A stretch of DNA of 64,000 nt from BCD1 sp965230565 (GCA_965230565.1 CBDDLH010000015.1:372001-436000); one strand, 5' to 3'; shown: positions 24,956-33,822, numbered from the stretch's first letter. Notes: a model not told the origin generated them from the letters alone. A program made the numbers and translations.

Positions 24956-25534
24956 TTATTTTCCGAATAAACGTTCTTCGACCAGTTCGCAGATGACATG
25001 GCCTACCATGATATGGCATTCCTGAATACGAGGCGTAATGGTGGAAGGGATATTGATCAGGTAATCACAGTATTCCCGAAGTTTGCCGCCGGATGCTCCG
25101 GTCATGGCAACTACCTTCATACCGATTTTTTGGGCATCCTCGGCGGCTTTTAAAACATTAGGGGAATTTCCTGATGTTGACAAGGCAAAAAGGATATCTC
25201 CCGGCCTGCCGGCAGCTCTAACCATTCTGGCGTAAGCCTCTTCAAAGCTGTAATCATTAGCCATTGCGGTGAGAAAGGAAGTATTGACGTGCAGTGCTTC
25301 AGCAAATAATGGTTCTCTGTCAATGAAAAACCTGCCCGACAATTCTCCGGCAATATGCTGAGCATCTGCAGCACTTCCTCCGTTGCCGCAAAATAGGATT
25401 TTACCTTTCATTTGAAATGTTTCCAGGCAGGCTCCTACCACTTTTTCCATAACCTTTAGCAGATTTTGATCAGACAAAACGGTTTGCTTGGTACGGATAG
25501 ATTCAGAGATGATGGATTCCATTTTTTCTTTCAT
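24956..25534 (-). CDS. gmhA: D-sedoheptulose 7-phosphate isomerase
   Basis: Converts sedoheptulose 7-phosphate to D-glycero-D-manno-heptose 7-phosphate, first step of the ADP-heptose pathway for lipopolysaccharide cores. 192-residue SIS-fold protein; the substrate and metal-binding FCGNGGSAADAQHIAGELSGRF (48-69, with zinc ligands His60 and Glu64), the ALSTSGNSPNVLKAAE phosphate-binding loop, and HIMVGHVICELVE near the C-terminus are all present. The rest of the pathway (gmhB, hldE) is not in the window. The ATG at 25534 sits four bases after a TAnnTTTG box; if transcription starts at that ATG, the ATG at 25522 could be the functional start. Confidence 0.95.
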   Translation of the reverse strand: MKEKMESIISESIRTKQTVLSDQNLLKVMEKVVGACLETFQMKGKILFCGNGGSAADAQHIAGELSGRFFIDREPLFAEALHVNTSFLTAMANDYSFEEAYARMVRAAGRPGDILFALSTSGNSPNVLKAAEDAQKIGMKVVAMTGASGGKLREYCDYLINIPSTITPRIQECHIMVGHVICELVEERLFGK

Positions 25535-25538
25535 GCCA

Positions 25539-25546
25539 CAAATATA
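25539..25546 (-). promoter_or_regulatory. -7 box (TATATTTG) of gmhA
   Basis: Exact TAnnTTTG on the minus strand, ending four bases before the annotated ATG, which implies a leaderless or very short-leader mRNA. Confidence 0.6.
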
Positions 25547-25629
25547 AGCGGGATTTGACCGGGATTAACAGGATTTGACCACGATTGCCGGGATTAAGCT
25601 AGGATTAAACCAAGATTATCAGGATTAAA

Positions 25630-25662
25630 GAAATACTATTTTTTTTAGAAAAATAGTATTTC
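25630..25662. repeat. AT-rich palindrome family, copy 3
   Basis: Perfect 14-base arms GAAATACTATTTTT (25630-25643) and its complement (25649-25662), four bases after the nucleoside transporter stop codon. Same core as the copies at 13573 and 18540. Confidence 0.9.
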
Positions 25663-25666
25663 ATGT

Positions 25667-26995
25667 TTACACTAACATACCCGCAACTGTAGCGGTAAGG
25701 AAACAAGCAATGGTTCCTCCAATAAGTGCCTTAACCCCCAGCTCCGTAAGGTTTTTACGCTGCCCGGGAGCAATGGCGCTGATACCTCCGATCTGAATGC
25801 CTATGGAGCCGAAATTGGCAAATCCACACAAGGCATAGGTTGTTATGACCAGTGATTTTTGGCTCATGGATGTTTTCAAGCCTTCCAGATTAGCGTAAGC
25901 TACGAATTCATTGATGGTCGTCTTGGTACCCAATAATTGCCCAACGACCATAAGGTCTGCACTTTCCACACCAATGAGCCAGGCGACCGGCGCGAATAAA
26001 ACACCCAGGATAAATTCAAGATTGAAGCCTTCGTATTGAGTGGAAGTAATGTCAGAAACCCAGCCATTAAGTCCCGTCCATGCACCCAGCATATCCTGAA
26101 GCAGGTAATTTACCAGGGCCACAAAAGCGATAAAAACGAGTAACATGGCTCCTACGTTCACTGCCAGTTTAACACCATCAGTTGTTCCCGTGGAAATAGC
26201 ATCCAGAATATTATTTCCGGCATCCTGTCGTGGGATATCCAGCTTTTGGTGCTCAAGGTCTATCTCTCTGGTTTCCGGGAATAACATCTTGGCTGCTACG
26301 ATAGCAGCAGGTGCAGATATGATGGAGGCCGTAAGCAAGTGAGTGGCGAACATTTGTTTGGCCACTGGGTCATCACCACCAAGGAACCCCACATAGGCTG
26401 CAAAAACACTCCCTGCTATGGTTGCCATACCACCTGTCATCAGGCACAGTATTTCTGACCTTGACATTCCTTCCAGATAAGGTTTTACTACCAGCGGAGC
26501 CTCCGTCTGTCCAATAAAAACATTGGCAGCTGCCGCAAGACTCTCTGCACCGGTAAGCCCCATTAAACGGGTCATCACCCAGGCAAAACCTTTGATAATC
26601 AACTGCAAAATTCCCAGGTAATATAAAAGGGAAGACAAAGCCGAAAAGAATATTATGGTCGGTAACACCTTGAAAATGAATACATAACCAATAGTGAATG
26701 GCTCCCCTGAAGCACCATCTACTATCTGGGCAACAGCAGGCCAGTTACCCAAAACAAACTCGGCACCGGCATTCGTAAAATCAAGGACCACAACAAAGAA
26801 TCGGGCAATGGCATCAAAAATGATCCTCACAAAAGGAATCTTCAAAATGGCAAAAGCCAGAACCACCTGCATCGTGATTCCGATACCTACCAATTTCCAA
26901 TTGATATTTTTACGGTTACTACTCAGGAGGTAGCAAATACCAATAAAAAACGCCATACCAATCCCGCCACGAAGAATGCCCATTAATGTGTCCAT
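25667..26995 (-). CDS. concentrative nucleoside transporter (CNT/NupC family)
   Basis: 442-residue inner-membrane importer of nucleosides coupled to sodium or protons. Around ten hydrophobic helices. Family landmarks: NVFIGQTEAPLVVKPYL (GQTEAP is the substrate/cation-binding signature), MTGGMATIAGSVFAAYVGFLGG, LGTKTTINEFVAYANLEGL, and ALCGFANFGSIGIQIGG. Length suits the family. The gene is not in an operon; it ends in an AT-rich palindrome likely to act as terminator. Confidence 0.93.
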   Translation of the reverse strand: MDTLMGILRGGIGMAFFIGICYLLSSNRKNINWKLVGIGITMQVVLAFAILKIPFVRIIFDAIARFFVVVLDFTNAGAEFVLGNWPAVAQIVDGASGEPFTIGYVFIFKVLPTIIFFSALSSLLYYLGILQLIIKGFAWVMTRLMGLTGAESLAAAANVFIGQTEAPLVVKPYLEGMSRSEILCLMTGGMATIAGSVFAAYVGFLGGDDPVAKQMFATHLLTASIISAPAAIVAAKMLFPETREIDLEHQKLDIPRQDAGNNILDAISTGTTDGVKLAVNVGAMLLVFIAFVALVNYLLQDMLGAWTGLNGWVSDITSTQYEGFNLEFILGVLFAPVAWLIGVESADLMVVGQLLGTKTTINEFVAYANLEGLKTSMSQKSLVITTYALCGFANFGSIGIQIGGISAIAPGQRKNLTELGVKALIGGTIACFLTATVAGMLV

Positions 26996-27073
26996 TGAAT
27001 TTCTTTTTTAATAAGGGCTTAGGAAAATAATAACCTTCCCACCTGATGACTTCTTTTTCCCTTTTGCTGCGTT

Positions 27074-27113
27074 AAAATTTTTCAACGTAGCTTTGGCTAT
27101 GCTGAAAAATTTT
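27074..27113. repeat. long hairpin in a divergent spacer
   Basis: Outer arms AAAATTTTTCA (27074-27084) and TGAAAAATTTT (27103-27113) plus an inner GTAGC (27087-27091)/GCTAT (27096-27100) stem and TTTG loop. It is embedded in a longer stretch starting CTTTTGCTGCG and ending in GCCTTGCC, which has the feel of a dispersed intergenic element. Confidence 0.8.
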
Positions 27114-27327
27114 GCCTTGCCAAAGAAAAAAACAACTTCATCATTTTGAGTAGGTTATTAATTGCCTAACCCCTAAGCTCCGGAAATAATCTGCCCGCCT
27201 CAAATCCAAACCGGGATAAAAGTAGTAAAAATTTACAATTATTTCCCCGTCATGAAAAAGTTGTCTTAGAACCTTCCAAAATAATAAAACAATTTCCAAA
27301 ATTGAGAAAACGTTCTGGGGTTTGTCC

Positions 27328-27335
27328 TATCTTTG
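27328..27335 (+). promoter_or_regulatory. -7 box (TATCTTTG) of the aminotransferase gene
   Basis: Exact TAnnTTTG match about 46 bases before the ATG, with a TTG 23 bases upstream (27302-27304), slightly longer than the usual spacing. Confidence 0.5.
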
Positions 27336-27381
27336 ATTCATCTAACATCATTTTTGATATACCTTTTTTATTGAATGACAT

Positions 27382-28224
27382 ATGAAACCAAAATATCATA
27401 TTATTAACGGAGAGCTCCTCACAACAGAAAATGCAAATCTGCATATAACAGACCTGGCCATTTTGCGAGGATATGGCATTTTTGATTTTTTCAGGATCAG
27501 ACATGGAAAAGCCATCTTTATCGAACACCACCTGGAAAGATTTTTCAGATCTGCAGGAATTATGAATATGAAAGTGCCATATTCAGATGTTGAAATCAGA
27601 AATATGATCGACCTGCTGGCAGAAAAAAACGAACTGGATAAATTCAGCATTCGCTTACAACTAACAGGTGGGTATGCTCCTGATGCTCTGACTCCGAATA
27701 AACCAAATATGTTTTTGCTCTCACAGCCATTTCCTGTTGTTCCTGATGAGTACCGGACAAACGGTGTGCATGTTTTGACGCATCAGTATCAAAGGGAATT
27801 CCCGGAGGCCAAAACCATTAATTACCTGACTGGTCTTCATATCGTTCCAACCTTGCGGGAAAAGGGTGCTCAGGAAGTATTGTATCATGATGGAACCTAT
27901 ATCCGGGAGTCTGACCGATCCAACTTCTTCATTATTAATCAGGATGGAGTTTTGGTCACACCCAAAGACAAAATTCTATGGGGAGTAACCAGAAAAATAA
28001 CACTTCAGATTGCACCGGATATCATAAAAACGGAAGAAAGAGAAGTCACTCTTGAAGAATTATACAGTGCCAAAGAAATGTTCCTTGCCAGTTCGACCAA
28101 ATCCATACTTCCTGTAACGAAACTCGACGGCAAGGAAGTAGGAAACGGAAAGCCGGGGCCGGTTACCATGCAATTGGTGGAATTGTTTCAGAGGTATCTG
28201 GATGATTATTTGGGGAATGAGTAA
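27382..28224 (+). CDS. class IV (branched-chain/D-amino acid type) aminotransferase
   Basis: 280-residue fold-type IV PLP enzyme. Family residues: ILRGYGIFDFFRIRHGKAIF near the N-terminus, Lys144 in EAKTINYLTGL as the PLP Schiff-base lysine, and Glu176 in YIRESDRSNFFII binding the pyridine nitrogen, then KDKILWGVTRKITLQI and SSTKSILPVTKLDG. Relatives include branched-chain aminotransferase IlvE, D-alanine aminotransferase and aminodeoxychorismate lyase; the sequence alone does not separate them. Short for IlvE (about 310). Single-gene unit. Confidence 0.9.
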   Translation: MKPKYHIINGELLTTENANLHITDLAILRGYGIFDFFRIRHGKAIFIEHHLERFFRSAGIMNMKVPYSDVEIRNMIDLLAEKNELDKFSIRLQLTGGYAPDALTPNKPNMFLLSQPFPVVPDEYRTNGVHVLTHQYQREFPEAKTINYLTGLHIVPTLREKGAQEVLYHDGTYIRESDRSNFFIINQDGVLVTPKDKILWGVTRKITLQIAPDIIKTEEREVTLEELYSAKEMFLASSTKSILPVTKLDGKEVGNGKPGPVTMQLVELFQRYLDDYLGNE

Positions 28225-28422
28225 AGGCGTTAATGAGGGAATACCTGAACCTGAGAGATGAGAATTAATTAACTCCTCCTGGTAATCCTACTAACCAAAA
28301 CATCAATATGTTTTAACCACAGAGGCTGCCTTGTACCAAGAGTTCAAAGCAAAAGGGGAGACACAGGGCACTCAGAGATTTCCCTGAATCTAAAAAATCT
28401 AATCTTGCAAATACTTGGCCAA

Positions 28423-28482
28423 TTTCAGGAGTCCTGAAACAGGAATCCCGAACTCTGATCAACATCAAAATCCGGGACTCCT
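28423..28482. repeat. two hairpins at the 3-prime end of tkt
   Basis: TTTCAGGA (28423-28430) and TCCTGAAA (28432-28439) form a perfect palindrome; next to it AGGAATCCCG (28441-28450) pairs imperfectly with TCCGGGACTCCT (28471-28482). Together they lie 26-85 bases after the transketolase stop (minus strand). No strong T-run, so function as a terminator is uncertain. Confidence 0.6.
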
Positions 28483-28508
28483 ATCGATTTTAAATTCGTT
28501 TTCTACGA

Positions 28509-30503
28509 TTAGCCAATCGCCTCAACAATGGCTTCAGCAGTAATACCGAATTCTTTATACAATGTTTTATAAGGAGCTGATGCACCGAAATGATCCAGTC
28601 CGATGATTTTTCCGTCCGTACCAACGTATTTATACCAGGAACCTGTAGAGCCAGCTTCGATGGCCAAACGGTTGGTAATTGATTTTGGCAGCACCGAAGC
28701 TTTGTAAGCCTCATCCTGTGCATCAAAAACATCCGTTGATGGCATGGACACCACTCTTACCTTAACTCCTTTTTCATTCAGTTGTGCCTTGGCATTCAAA
28801 GCGATTTCCACTTCAGATCCGGTAGCGATGATAATGCGGTCGAAACCTTCATCTTCTGTCAACACATATCCACCCTTTTGAGCATTATCAACCGTGGCAT
28901 ATACACCTGAATTTCTATCAACTGTTGGTAATCCCTGACGGGTAAGTACCAGGGTGGTAGGACCGTCCTTGCGCTTTAATGCCATTTTCCAGGCTTCCGA
29001 TGTTTCATTGGCATCCATCGGACGAATGACAGACATATTTGGCATCACCCTGAGGGAAGCCAGATGTTCAATAGGCTGGTGGGTAGGTCCGTCCTCTCCC
29101 AACCCAATACTATCGTGGGTCATCACATAGATACAAGGAATGCCCATCAATGCAGCCAATCTCATGGAAGGACGCATATAATCGGTAAATACAAAGAAAG
29201 TAGCTCCGTAATTGATCACACCGCCATGCAATTGCAAACCATTCATGATCGCTCCCATACCATGTTCACGAACTCCATAATGGATGTAACGGCCAGCTTT
29301 GTTATCCACGCCGAAAGAAGTTTCTCCCTTAGGATCCGTTTTATTGGAAGGCGTAAGGTCCGCAGATCCGCCAAGTAAGGCAGGAATACGGGGAGCGAGG
29401 TAATCGAGCACTTTTCCTGAAGCGGCTCTTGTAGCCATACCGGCACCGGCTTCGAATTCAGGAATATTTAAAGCATCTTCAGAAACTTCACCACTCAGGC
29501 AGGATTTGAAAGCCTCAGCCTTTTCAGGATTATCAGCTTCCCATGCAGCTCTTAGTGCATTCCATTCATACTCTTTGGATTTTCCTGAATCACCGATAGC
29601 TTTTGTGAAGGCAGCCACCTCGTCAGAGATAAAAAAGAATTTATCAGGTGATAATCCTAGGTTTTCTTTAGACAAAGCTACTTCATCGACTCCAAGAGGT
29701 TCACCGTGAGCCTTGGAAGTTCCTCCCCTGTTGGGACTTCCGAAACCAATAACGGTTTTACATGCGATGATGGAAGGCTTGTCGGTTTCTGCCTGAGCTG
29801 CTTCAATAGCTGCTTTTATTGCATCCACATCATGTCCGTCAATACGCTGTACATGCCAGTCATAAGCTTCATATCTTTTGAGCACATCTTCTGAAAATGA
29901 TAAGTCGGTAGAACCATCGATGGTAATGCCGTTATCATCATACATAAGGACCAGCTTTCCTAACTTGTTATGCCCGGCAAAGGCAGATGCCTCGTGAGAG
30001 ACACCTTCCTGCAGGTCTCCGTCGCCGGCAAAGATGTAGGTGAAATGATCAACCACCTTATGATTTTCCGAATTAAACCTTGCAGCCAGTGAGGCTTCAG
30101 CCAGGGCCATTCCTATCCCATTTCCAACACCCTGCCCCAGAGGCCCCGTAGTTGTTTCCACTCCCGGAGTTTCGTGGTATTCCGGGTGACCGGCAGTTTT
30201 ACTGCCCCATTGTCTGAAATTCTTCAATTCATCCAGTGCAAGGTCATAGCCATAAAGGTGCAACAAACTGTAGATAAGCATACTCCCATGTCCTCCGGAA
30301 AGTACAAACCTGTCGCGGTTGAACCAATGTGGATTCGCCGGGTTAAAATTGAGGAAATCAGACCAAAGAACTGCAGCTACATCGGCCATACCCATTGGAA
30401 GTCCGGGGTGACCTGAGTTGGCTGCCTGAACACCATCCATCGAAAGTCCCCGGATGATATTGGCTGTTTTTTTCAGAATCTCTTTTTGCTGTGCTGAATA
30501 CAT
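28509..30503 (-). CDS. tkt: transketolase
   Basis: Thiamine-diphosphate enzyme that moves two-carbon units between sugar phosphates in the pentose phosphate pathway. 664 residues, normal length. Motifs: ANSGHPGLPMGMADVA (TPP domain start), ETTTGPLGQGVGNGIG, GDGDLQEGVSHEA with the GDG TPP-binding motif, and in the second half TPSNKTDPKGET and DGPTHQPIEHLASLR (conserved in transketolases), then the C-terminal DHFGASAPYKTLYKEFGI. Works with rpiB, elsewhere in the window. The gene stands alone. Confidence 0.97.
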   Translation of the reverse strand: MYSAQQKEILKKTANIIRGLSMDGVQAANSGHPGLPMGMADVAAVLWSDFLNFNPANPHWFNRDRFVLSGGHGSMLIYSLLHLYGYDLALDELKNFRQWGSKTAGHPEYHETPGVETTTGPLGQGVGNGIGMALAEASLAARFNSENHKVVDHFTYIFAGDGDLQEGVSHEASAFAGHNKLGKLVLMYDDNGITIDGSTDLSFSEDVLKRYEAYDWHVQRIDGHDVDAIKAAIEAAQAETDKPSIIACKTVIGFGSPNRGGTSKAHGEPLGVDEVALSKENLGLSPDKFFFISDEVAAFTKAIGDSGKSKEYEWNALRAAWEADNPEKAEAFKSCLSGEVSEDALNIPEFEAGAGMATRAASGKVLDYLAPRIPALLGGSADLTPSNKTDPKGETSFGVDNKAGRYIHYGVREHGMGAIMNGLQLHGGVINYGATFFVFTDYMRPSMRLAALMGIPCIYVMTHDSIGLGEDGPTHQPIEHLASLRVMPNMSVIRPMDANETSEAWKMALKRKDGPTTLVLTRQGLPTVDRNSGVYATVDNAQKGGYVLTEDEGFDRIIIATGSEVEIALNAKAQLNEKGVKVRVVSMPSTDVFDAQDEAYKASVLPKSITNRLAIEAGSTGSWYKYVGTDGKIIGLDHFGASAPYKTLYKEFGITAEAIVEAIG

Positions 30504-30697
30504 GATTTAAGTGTTGTTTTTTTTCGGAAAAGGAGGGAAATAATTACAAGCGAAAGTAATTCTTATTCCCTAAGGTTCAAAACCAAATCTTATAAAATCC
30601 ATTGTAAAAAAGCGCCTAATGTCCAAAGCGGCCTGCTCTGATACAATAATTAATTTTTCAATTGCTACGATTTACTTGGTTTTAAGATCAGGACAGT

Positions 30698-31189
30698 TTA
30701 ATCTTTTTTTGTTTGAAAAGCCAAAAACTGTGAAGTTCCTACTTTCCCGGAAGCCGTTAGGTATGTTAATTTTACCGTAAATCCATCGGTTAACTTAGTA
30801 TTTCCTTCTGCTTCGAGCAAAATACTGTAAATCTTGCCTTTATCAAGTTTATGACCTGCGATGGCATTTTTGACCCGAACATTTTGCCTGTCAATAATTT
30901 CCAATTTGGTAAGCGTAATCAGGTCCATGTTATTCTGGATTTTTAGAAAAGCATCCCGACCCAACGGAGCTATCTGAAAGGTGTGCAGCTGCAATCCCTG
31001 ATTGGAATTTACCACAGGTTGTTTGACGACAGCTTTTTTGGGCCTCCTTGCCCGTTTTATCAACCAACGGAGCAATAACAGACCAACAAATCCACCGCCG
31101 ACATAAGCCCATTGTTCTACCGTCATGGCCATGGCGTATTCGATGGCTTTGTCCAACCAGATGTTTACCTTATCAAGAAATTCATCCAT
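30698..31189 (-). CDS. small membrane-anchored hypothetical protein
   Basis: 163 residues: a short N-terminal stretch, one membrane helix (about 27-44, WAYVGGGFVGLLLLRWLI), a basic cluster (KRARRPKKAVVK), then a C-terminal beta-strand-rich region (LQLHTFQIAPLGRDAFLKIQ and later KIYSILLEAEGNTKLTDGF). Family not recognised. Own promoter box 20 bases upstream; the amidohydrolase ends only 65 bases upstream on the same strand. Confidence 0.68.
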   Translation of the reverse strand: MDEFLDKVNIWLDKAIEYAMAMTVEQWAYVGGGFVGLLLLRWLIKRARRPKKAVVKQPVVNSNQGLQLHTFQIAPLGRDAFLKIQNNMDLITLTKLEIIDRQNVRVKNAIAGHKLDKGKIYSILLEAEGNTKLTDGFTVKLTYLTASGKVGTSQFLAFQTKKD

Positions 31190-31208
31190 ATCTTTCAGAT
31201 TGCAGCGA

Positions 31209-31216
31209 CAAAATTA
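31209..31216 (-). promoter_or_regulatory. -7 box (TAATTTTG) of the 31189 gene
   Basis: Exact TAnnTTTG on the minus strand, 19 bases before the ATG. Confidence 0.55.
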
Positions 31217-31253
31217 ACATTTTGCCTGAGTAAAGCAGAACCCGTCGGCCAAT

Positions 31254-32966
31254 TTATTTTTGATATTTGATAACGCCTCCAACCATCGTCATCTTTACTT
31301 CAGTAGATAAAATTTCTTCTTCCGTGCACTGAATAAGATCATTGGACAGTACTACAATATCTGCATATTTACCCGCCGTAAGGGACCCTTTTTCATTTTC
31401 TTCAAAAGCTGCATAGGCACAGGCCTGTGTATAGGAATAAATAGCCTCTTCTCTGGTCATACACTGTTCCGGGAAAAACTCGAAACCGGTGTCTATCCGC
31501 TTTCGGGTAACTGAAGCATAAAAACTCTCCAGGGGGTCTACATCTTCAACAGGAGCATCTGTACCATTGGTAACCACGGCACCATTGTCCAACAAAGATC
31601 TCCAGGGGTAGGCACCATACCTGGCTCTTTCATATCCCAGTCTTTTTTCAACAAAAGGAGCATCAGAAATACAATGAACTCCCTGCATGGAGGCAATTAC
31701 TCCTAATTGCTTAAACCTTGGAATATCCAGCGTGTCCAGGTGCTGTGCATGTTCCATTCTCCAGCGTAGATCTTTTTTATCAGGGTTATTTTTAAAAATA
31801 CCTTCCATCAAGTTTAAAATTTCCTGGTTGCCTCTGTCTCCAATGGCATGAACACATAGTTGCATATCATGCTCTAAGGCCAATCCGGCAATATTCTTTA
31901 CCTCCTCGACGGGGGTTGTATTCTGACCTTCAAAATTGAGCTTATCATTATAACTACTTAAAAGCCAGGCTCCGTAAGCTCCCAAGGCTCCGTCAATTTC
32001 TGACTTAATAGCCCTGCAGGTGAAATATCCATCCCCAACATCTACAACGGGCAACCCATCCATATTATCCTTCATTTCATCATAGGAGTGGCGCAACATT
32101 GCCCACAGGCGCAAGTCAAATGCTCCATTTTCCGCCATGGCCTTGTATTTATCTATTTCCTCATAAGATGACCCGGCATCCTGAAAAGAGGTAATTCCCT
32201 TTTTTAAACACTCCTCCTGCGCAAGGTCAACGCCTTTACGCCAGACAGCATCCGTCTGATCCTGACTCAAAGATGCCAGATATTCACTATAGGCAGTCCG
32301 GATCAATCCCATGGCAGTTTCTTCAAAAACACCAATAGCTTCCCCCTGATTATCCCTGACTATCTCACCACCGGCCGGATTAGGCGTTTCAGGGCTGATA
32401 CCTGCCAACTCCATCGCTTTTTTATTGGCAAAGAGTGAATGACCACTTGCGTGAATAAGGATCACTGGATTATTTGGAGAAATTTCACTGATACCATGAT
32501 GATAAGGGTATCCCAACACTTCCCTCTCCAAAGGTTCGTCCCATTTTTCCTGGTGCCAGCCACGGCCAATTATCCACTCGCCTTTTTCGGTAGTTTTCAC
32601 CTTATCTGCTACCTGACGGACAATTTCCCTCCAATTTTTGGACTTCAGGAAGTTCAGATTGATCAGACTTGCTCCAAGGCCGGAAAAATGGCCGTGCCCT
32701 TCAATAAATCCCGGCATGGCAAAAGCTCCTTCCAGATCAATAATTTCCGTGTTTTCGGCTTTATACTGATCGACGATCTCTGAGGATCCTACTTCCAGGA
32801 TTATTCCATCTTTTATGGCCACCACCTCTGCTCGCGGTTTTTCCTCATCAACAGTGTAGAAATTACCATTGGTCAATATCAAATCGGCAAAAACTTGTTC
32901 AGGAGTATTCGAGCACCCTGCCAGAAAAATAATAATTGTAAAAACTGAAAAATACCTGGTTATCAT
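31254..32966 (-). CDS. amidohydrolase-family lipoprotein (YtcJ-like)
   Basis: 570 residues. Signal peptide with lipobox LAGC (about 15-18), so a lipoprotein. The mature part is a metal-dependent amidohydrolase of the amidohydrolase 3 type: FIEGHGHFSGLG holds the first metal His pair, then ACAVH-type residues in MQLCVHAIGDRGNQ, WRMEHAQHLDTLD, and NGTDAPVEDVDPLESFYASV with the metal-binding Asp. Substrate unknown; relatives act on small amides or N-acyl compounds. About 300 bases of hairpin-rich sequence lie upstream. A TATCTTTA at 32983-32990 is a one-mismatch promoter box. Confidence 0.9.
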   Translation of the reverse strand: MITRYFSVFTIIIFLAGCSNTPEQVFADLILTNGNFYTVDEEKPRAEVVAIKDGIILEVGSSEIVDQYKAENTEIIDLEGAFAMPGFIEGHGHFSGLGASLINLNFLKSKNWREIVRQVADKVKTTEKGEWIIGRGWHQEKWDEPLEREVLGYPYHHGISEISPNNPVILIHASGHSLFANKKAMELAGISPETPNPAGGEIVRDNQGEAIGVFEETAMGLIRTAYSEYLASLSQDQTDAVWRKGVDLAQEECLKKGITSFQDAGSSYEEIDKYKAMAENGAFDLRLWAMLRHSYDEMKDNMDGLPVVDVGDGYFTCRAIKSEIDGALGAYGAWLLSSYNDKLNFEGQNTTPVEEVKNIAGLALEHDMQLCVHAIGDRGNQEILNLMEGIFKNNPDKKDLRWRMEHAQHLDTLDIPRFKQLGVIASMQGVHCISDAPFVEKRLGYERARYGAYPWRSLLDNGAVVTNGTDAPVEDVDPLESFYASVTRKRIDTGFEFFPEQCMTREEAIYSYTQACAYAAFEENEKGSLTAGKYADIVVLSNDLIQCTEEEILSTEVKMTMVGGVIKYQK

Positions 32967-33076
32967 GATGTGCGGTTTTTTGTAAAGATATTAGTTAAAG
33001 GTAAGAAATGTTAAAAAATGAAAAAATCCTCGAATTTTATGTCACGTTTTGGTTTCTCGTGGCTTTATATATATAG

Positions 33077-33127
33077 GGAAATCACAGTGAGGCCGTGACT
33101 CTGAGTCACGGCCTCACTGTGATTTCC
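33077..33127. repeat. 51-bp perfect palindrome
   Basis: 25-base perfectly complementary arms starting GGAAATCACAGTGAGGCC and centred on one T at 33102. Long, GC-mixed and without a T-run. It lies about 110 bases upstream of the amidohydrolase start and 140 upstream of the GNAT start. Confidence 0.95.
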
Positions 33128-33160
33128 AGACTTCCGAGGTTTTAGAAATCTTGGAGGTCT
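33128..33160 (+). repeat. second hairpin, fully paired with G-U pairs
   Basis: AGACTTCCGAGGTTT (33128-33142) pairs completely with AAATCTTGGAGGTCT (33146-33160) when three G-U pairs are allowed, with TAG as loop. Directly abuts the 51-bp palindrome. The GU pairs work only as plus-strand RNA. Confidence 0.8.
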
Positions 33161-33166
33161 TCGACC

Positions 33167-33179
33167 GGTTTTGAAAACC
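33167..33179. repeat. third hairpin (GGTTTT/AAAACC)
   Basis: Perfect six-base arms around one G, six bases after the second hairpin. Confidence 0.75.
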
Positions 33180-33267
33180 TGAAATGAGTTTGTATGTTTG
33201 AATCTTGATAACAATCATCACAGGACTTTTATGTTCTGTTGGATCCAATTGACTCAAAACATTTAAC

Positions 33268-33714
33268 ATGCACACTATAAGAGTAAGACCTGCCCTTAAA
33301 GAAGATATGCCTGCTGTACATAAGCTGGTACGTCAATTAGCTGTTTTTGAAAAAGCAGAGGAGGAGTTCATTGCTACAGTAGAACAATATGAGCAGGATT
33401 TCGATGAAAAGGTTTTTGAAGCACTTGTGGCTGAGGTCAATGGTGAGATCAGGGGCATGGCGCTTTATTACCTCACCTACTCCACCTGGAAAGGAAAAAT
33501 GCTTTATCTGGAGGATTTTGTCGTGGAAGAAAATTACCGGAGCCTTGGGGTTGGGCAGCTGCTATTCGACCGGGTAATTGAGGAAGGACGTAATAAACAA
33601 TGCGTTCTGCTCAAATGGCAGGTTTTGGACTGGAATAAGGATGCGTTGCGTTTTTACGAGCGGAATAATGCTATAATTGAACAGGAATGGTGGACCGGCA
33701 AATTGTTTTTATAA
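33268..33714 (+). CDS. GNAT-family N-acetyltransferase (SSAT/diamine type)
   Basis: 148-residue single GNAT domain; transfers acetyl from acetyl-CoA to an amine. LAVFEKAEEEF, then YSTWKGKMLYLEDFVVEE and YRSLGVGQLLFDRVIEE (the RxxGxG/A coenzyme A-binding motif in SLGVG) and a C-terminal LDWNKDALRFYERNNAIIEQEW match the spermidine/diamine acetyltransferase branch, so a polyamine or related small amine is a likely substrate. The divergent region upstream contains the unusual hairpins. Confidence 0.9.
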   Translation: MHTIRVRPALKEDMPAVHKLVRQLAVFEKAEEEFIATVEQYEQDFDEKVFEALVAEVNGEIRGMALYYLTYSTWKGKMLYLEDFVVEENYRSLGVGQLLFDRVIEEGRNKQCVLLKWQVLDWNKDALRFYERNNAIIEQEWWTGKLFL

Positions 33715-33822
33715 CCTCAAATCGCTGGTTTGAACCCGGGTTTTCTGATTATTGCCTGTAAAACTGACATTTACAAAAAGAATATTTGTAAAAACCGAAA
33801 TAACTTAATAACTTTACATTAA

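Larger units (their letters stand above)
26996..27381. other. spacer between nucleoside transporter and aminotransferase
   Basis: 386 bases between divergent genes, so holding both promoters; contains a hairpin element at 27074-27113 and the promoter box at 27328-27335. No gene. Confidence 0.6.
32967..33267. other. hairpin-rich divergent spacer
   Basis: 301 bases between two divergent genes. From 33077 to 33179 it is almost entirely three back-to-back hairpins (listed separately). Because the genes diverge, these are unlikely to be 3-prime-end terminators. Confidence 0.75.

Noticed and set aside
33077..33160. Possible tRNA because of strong secondary structure
   Set aside because: No cloverleaf arms, no T-loop consensus; simple consecutive hairpins instead.
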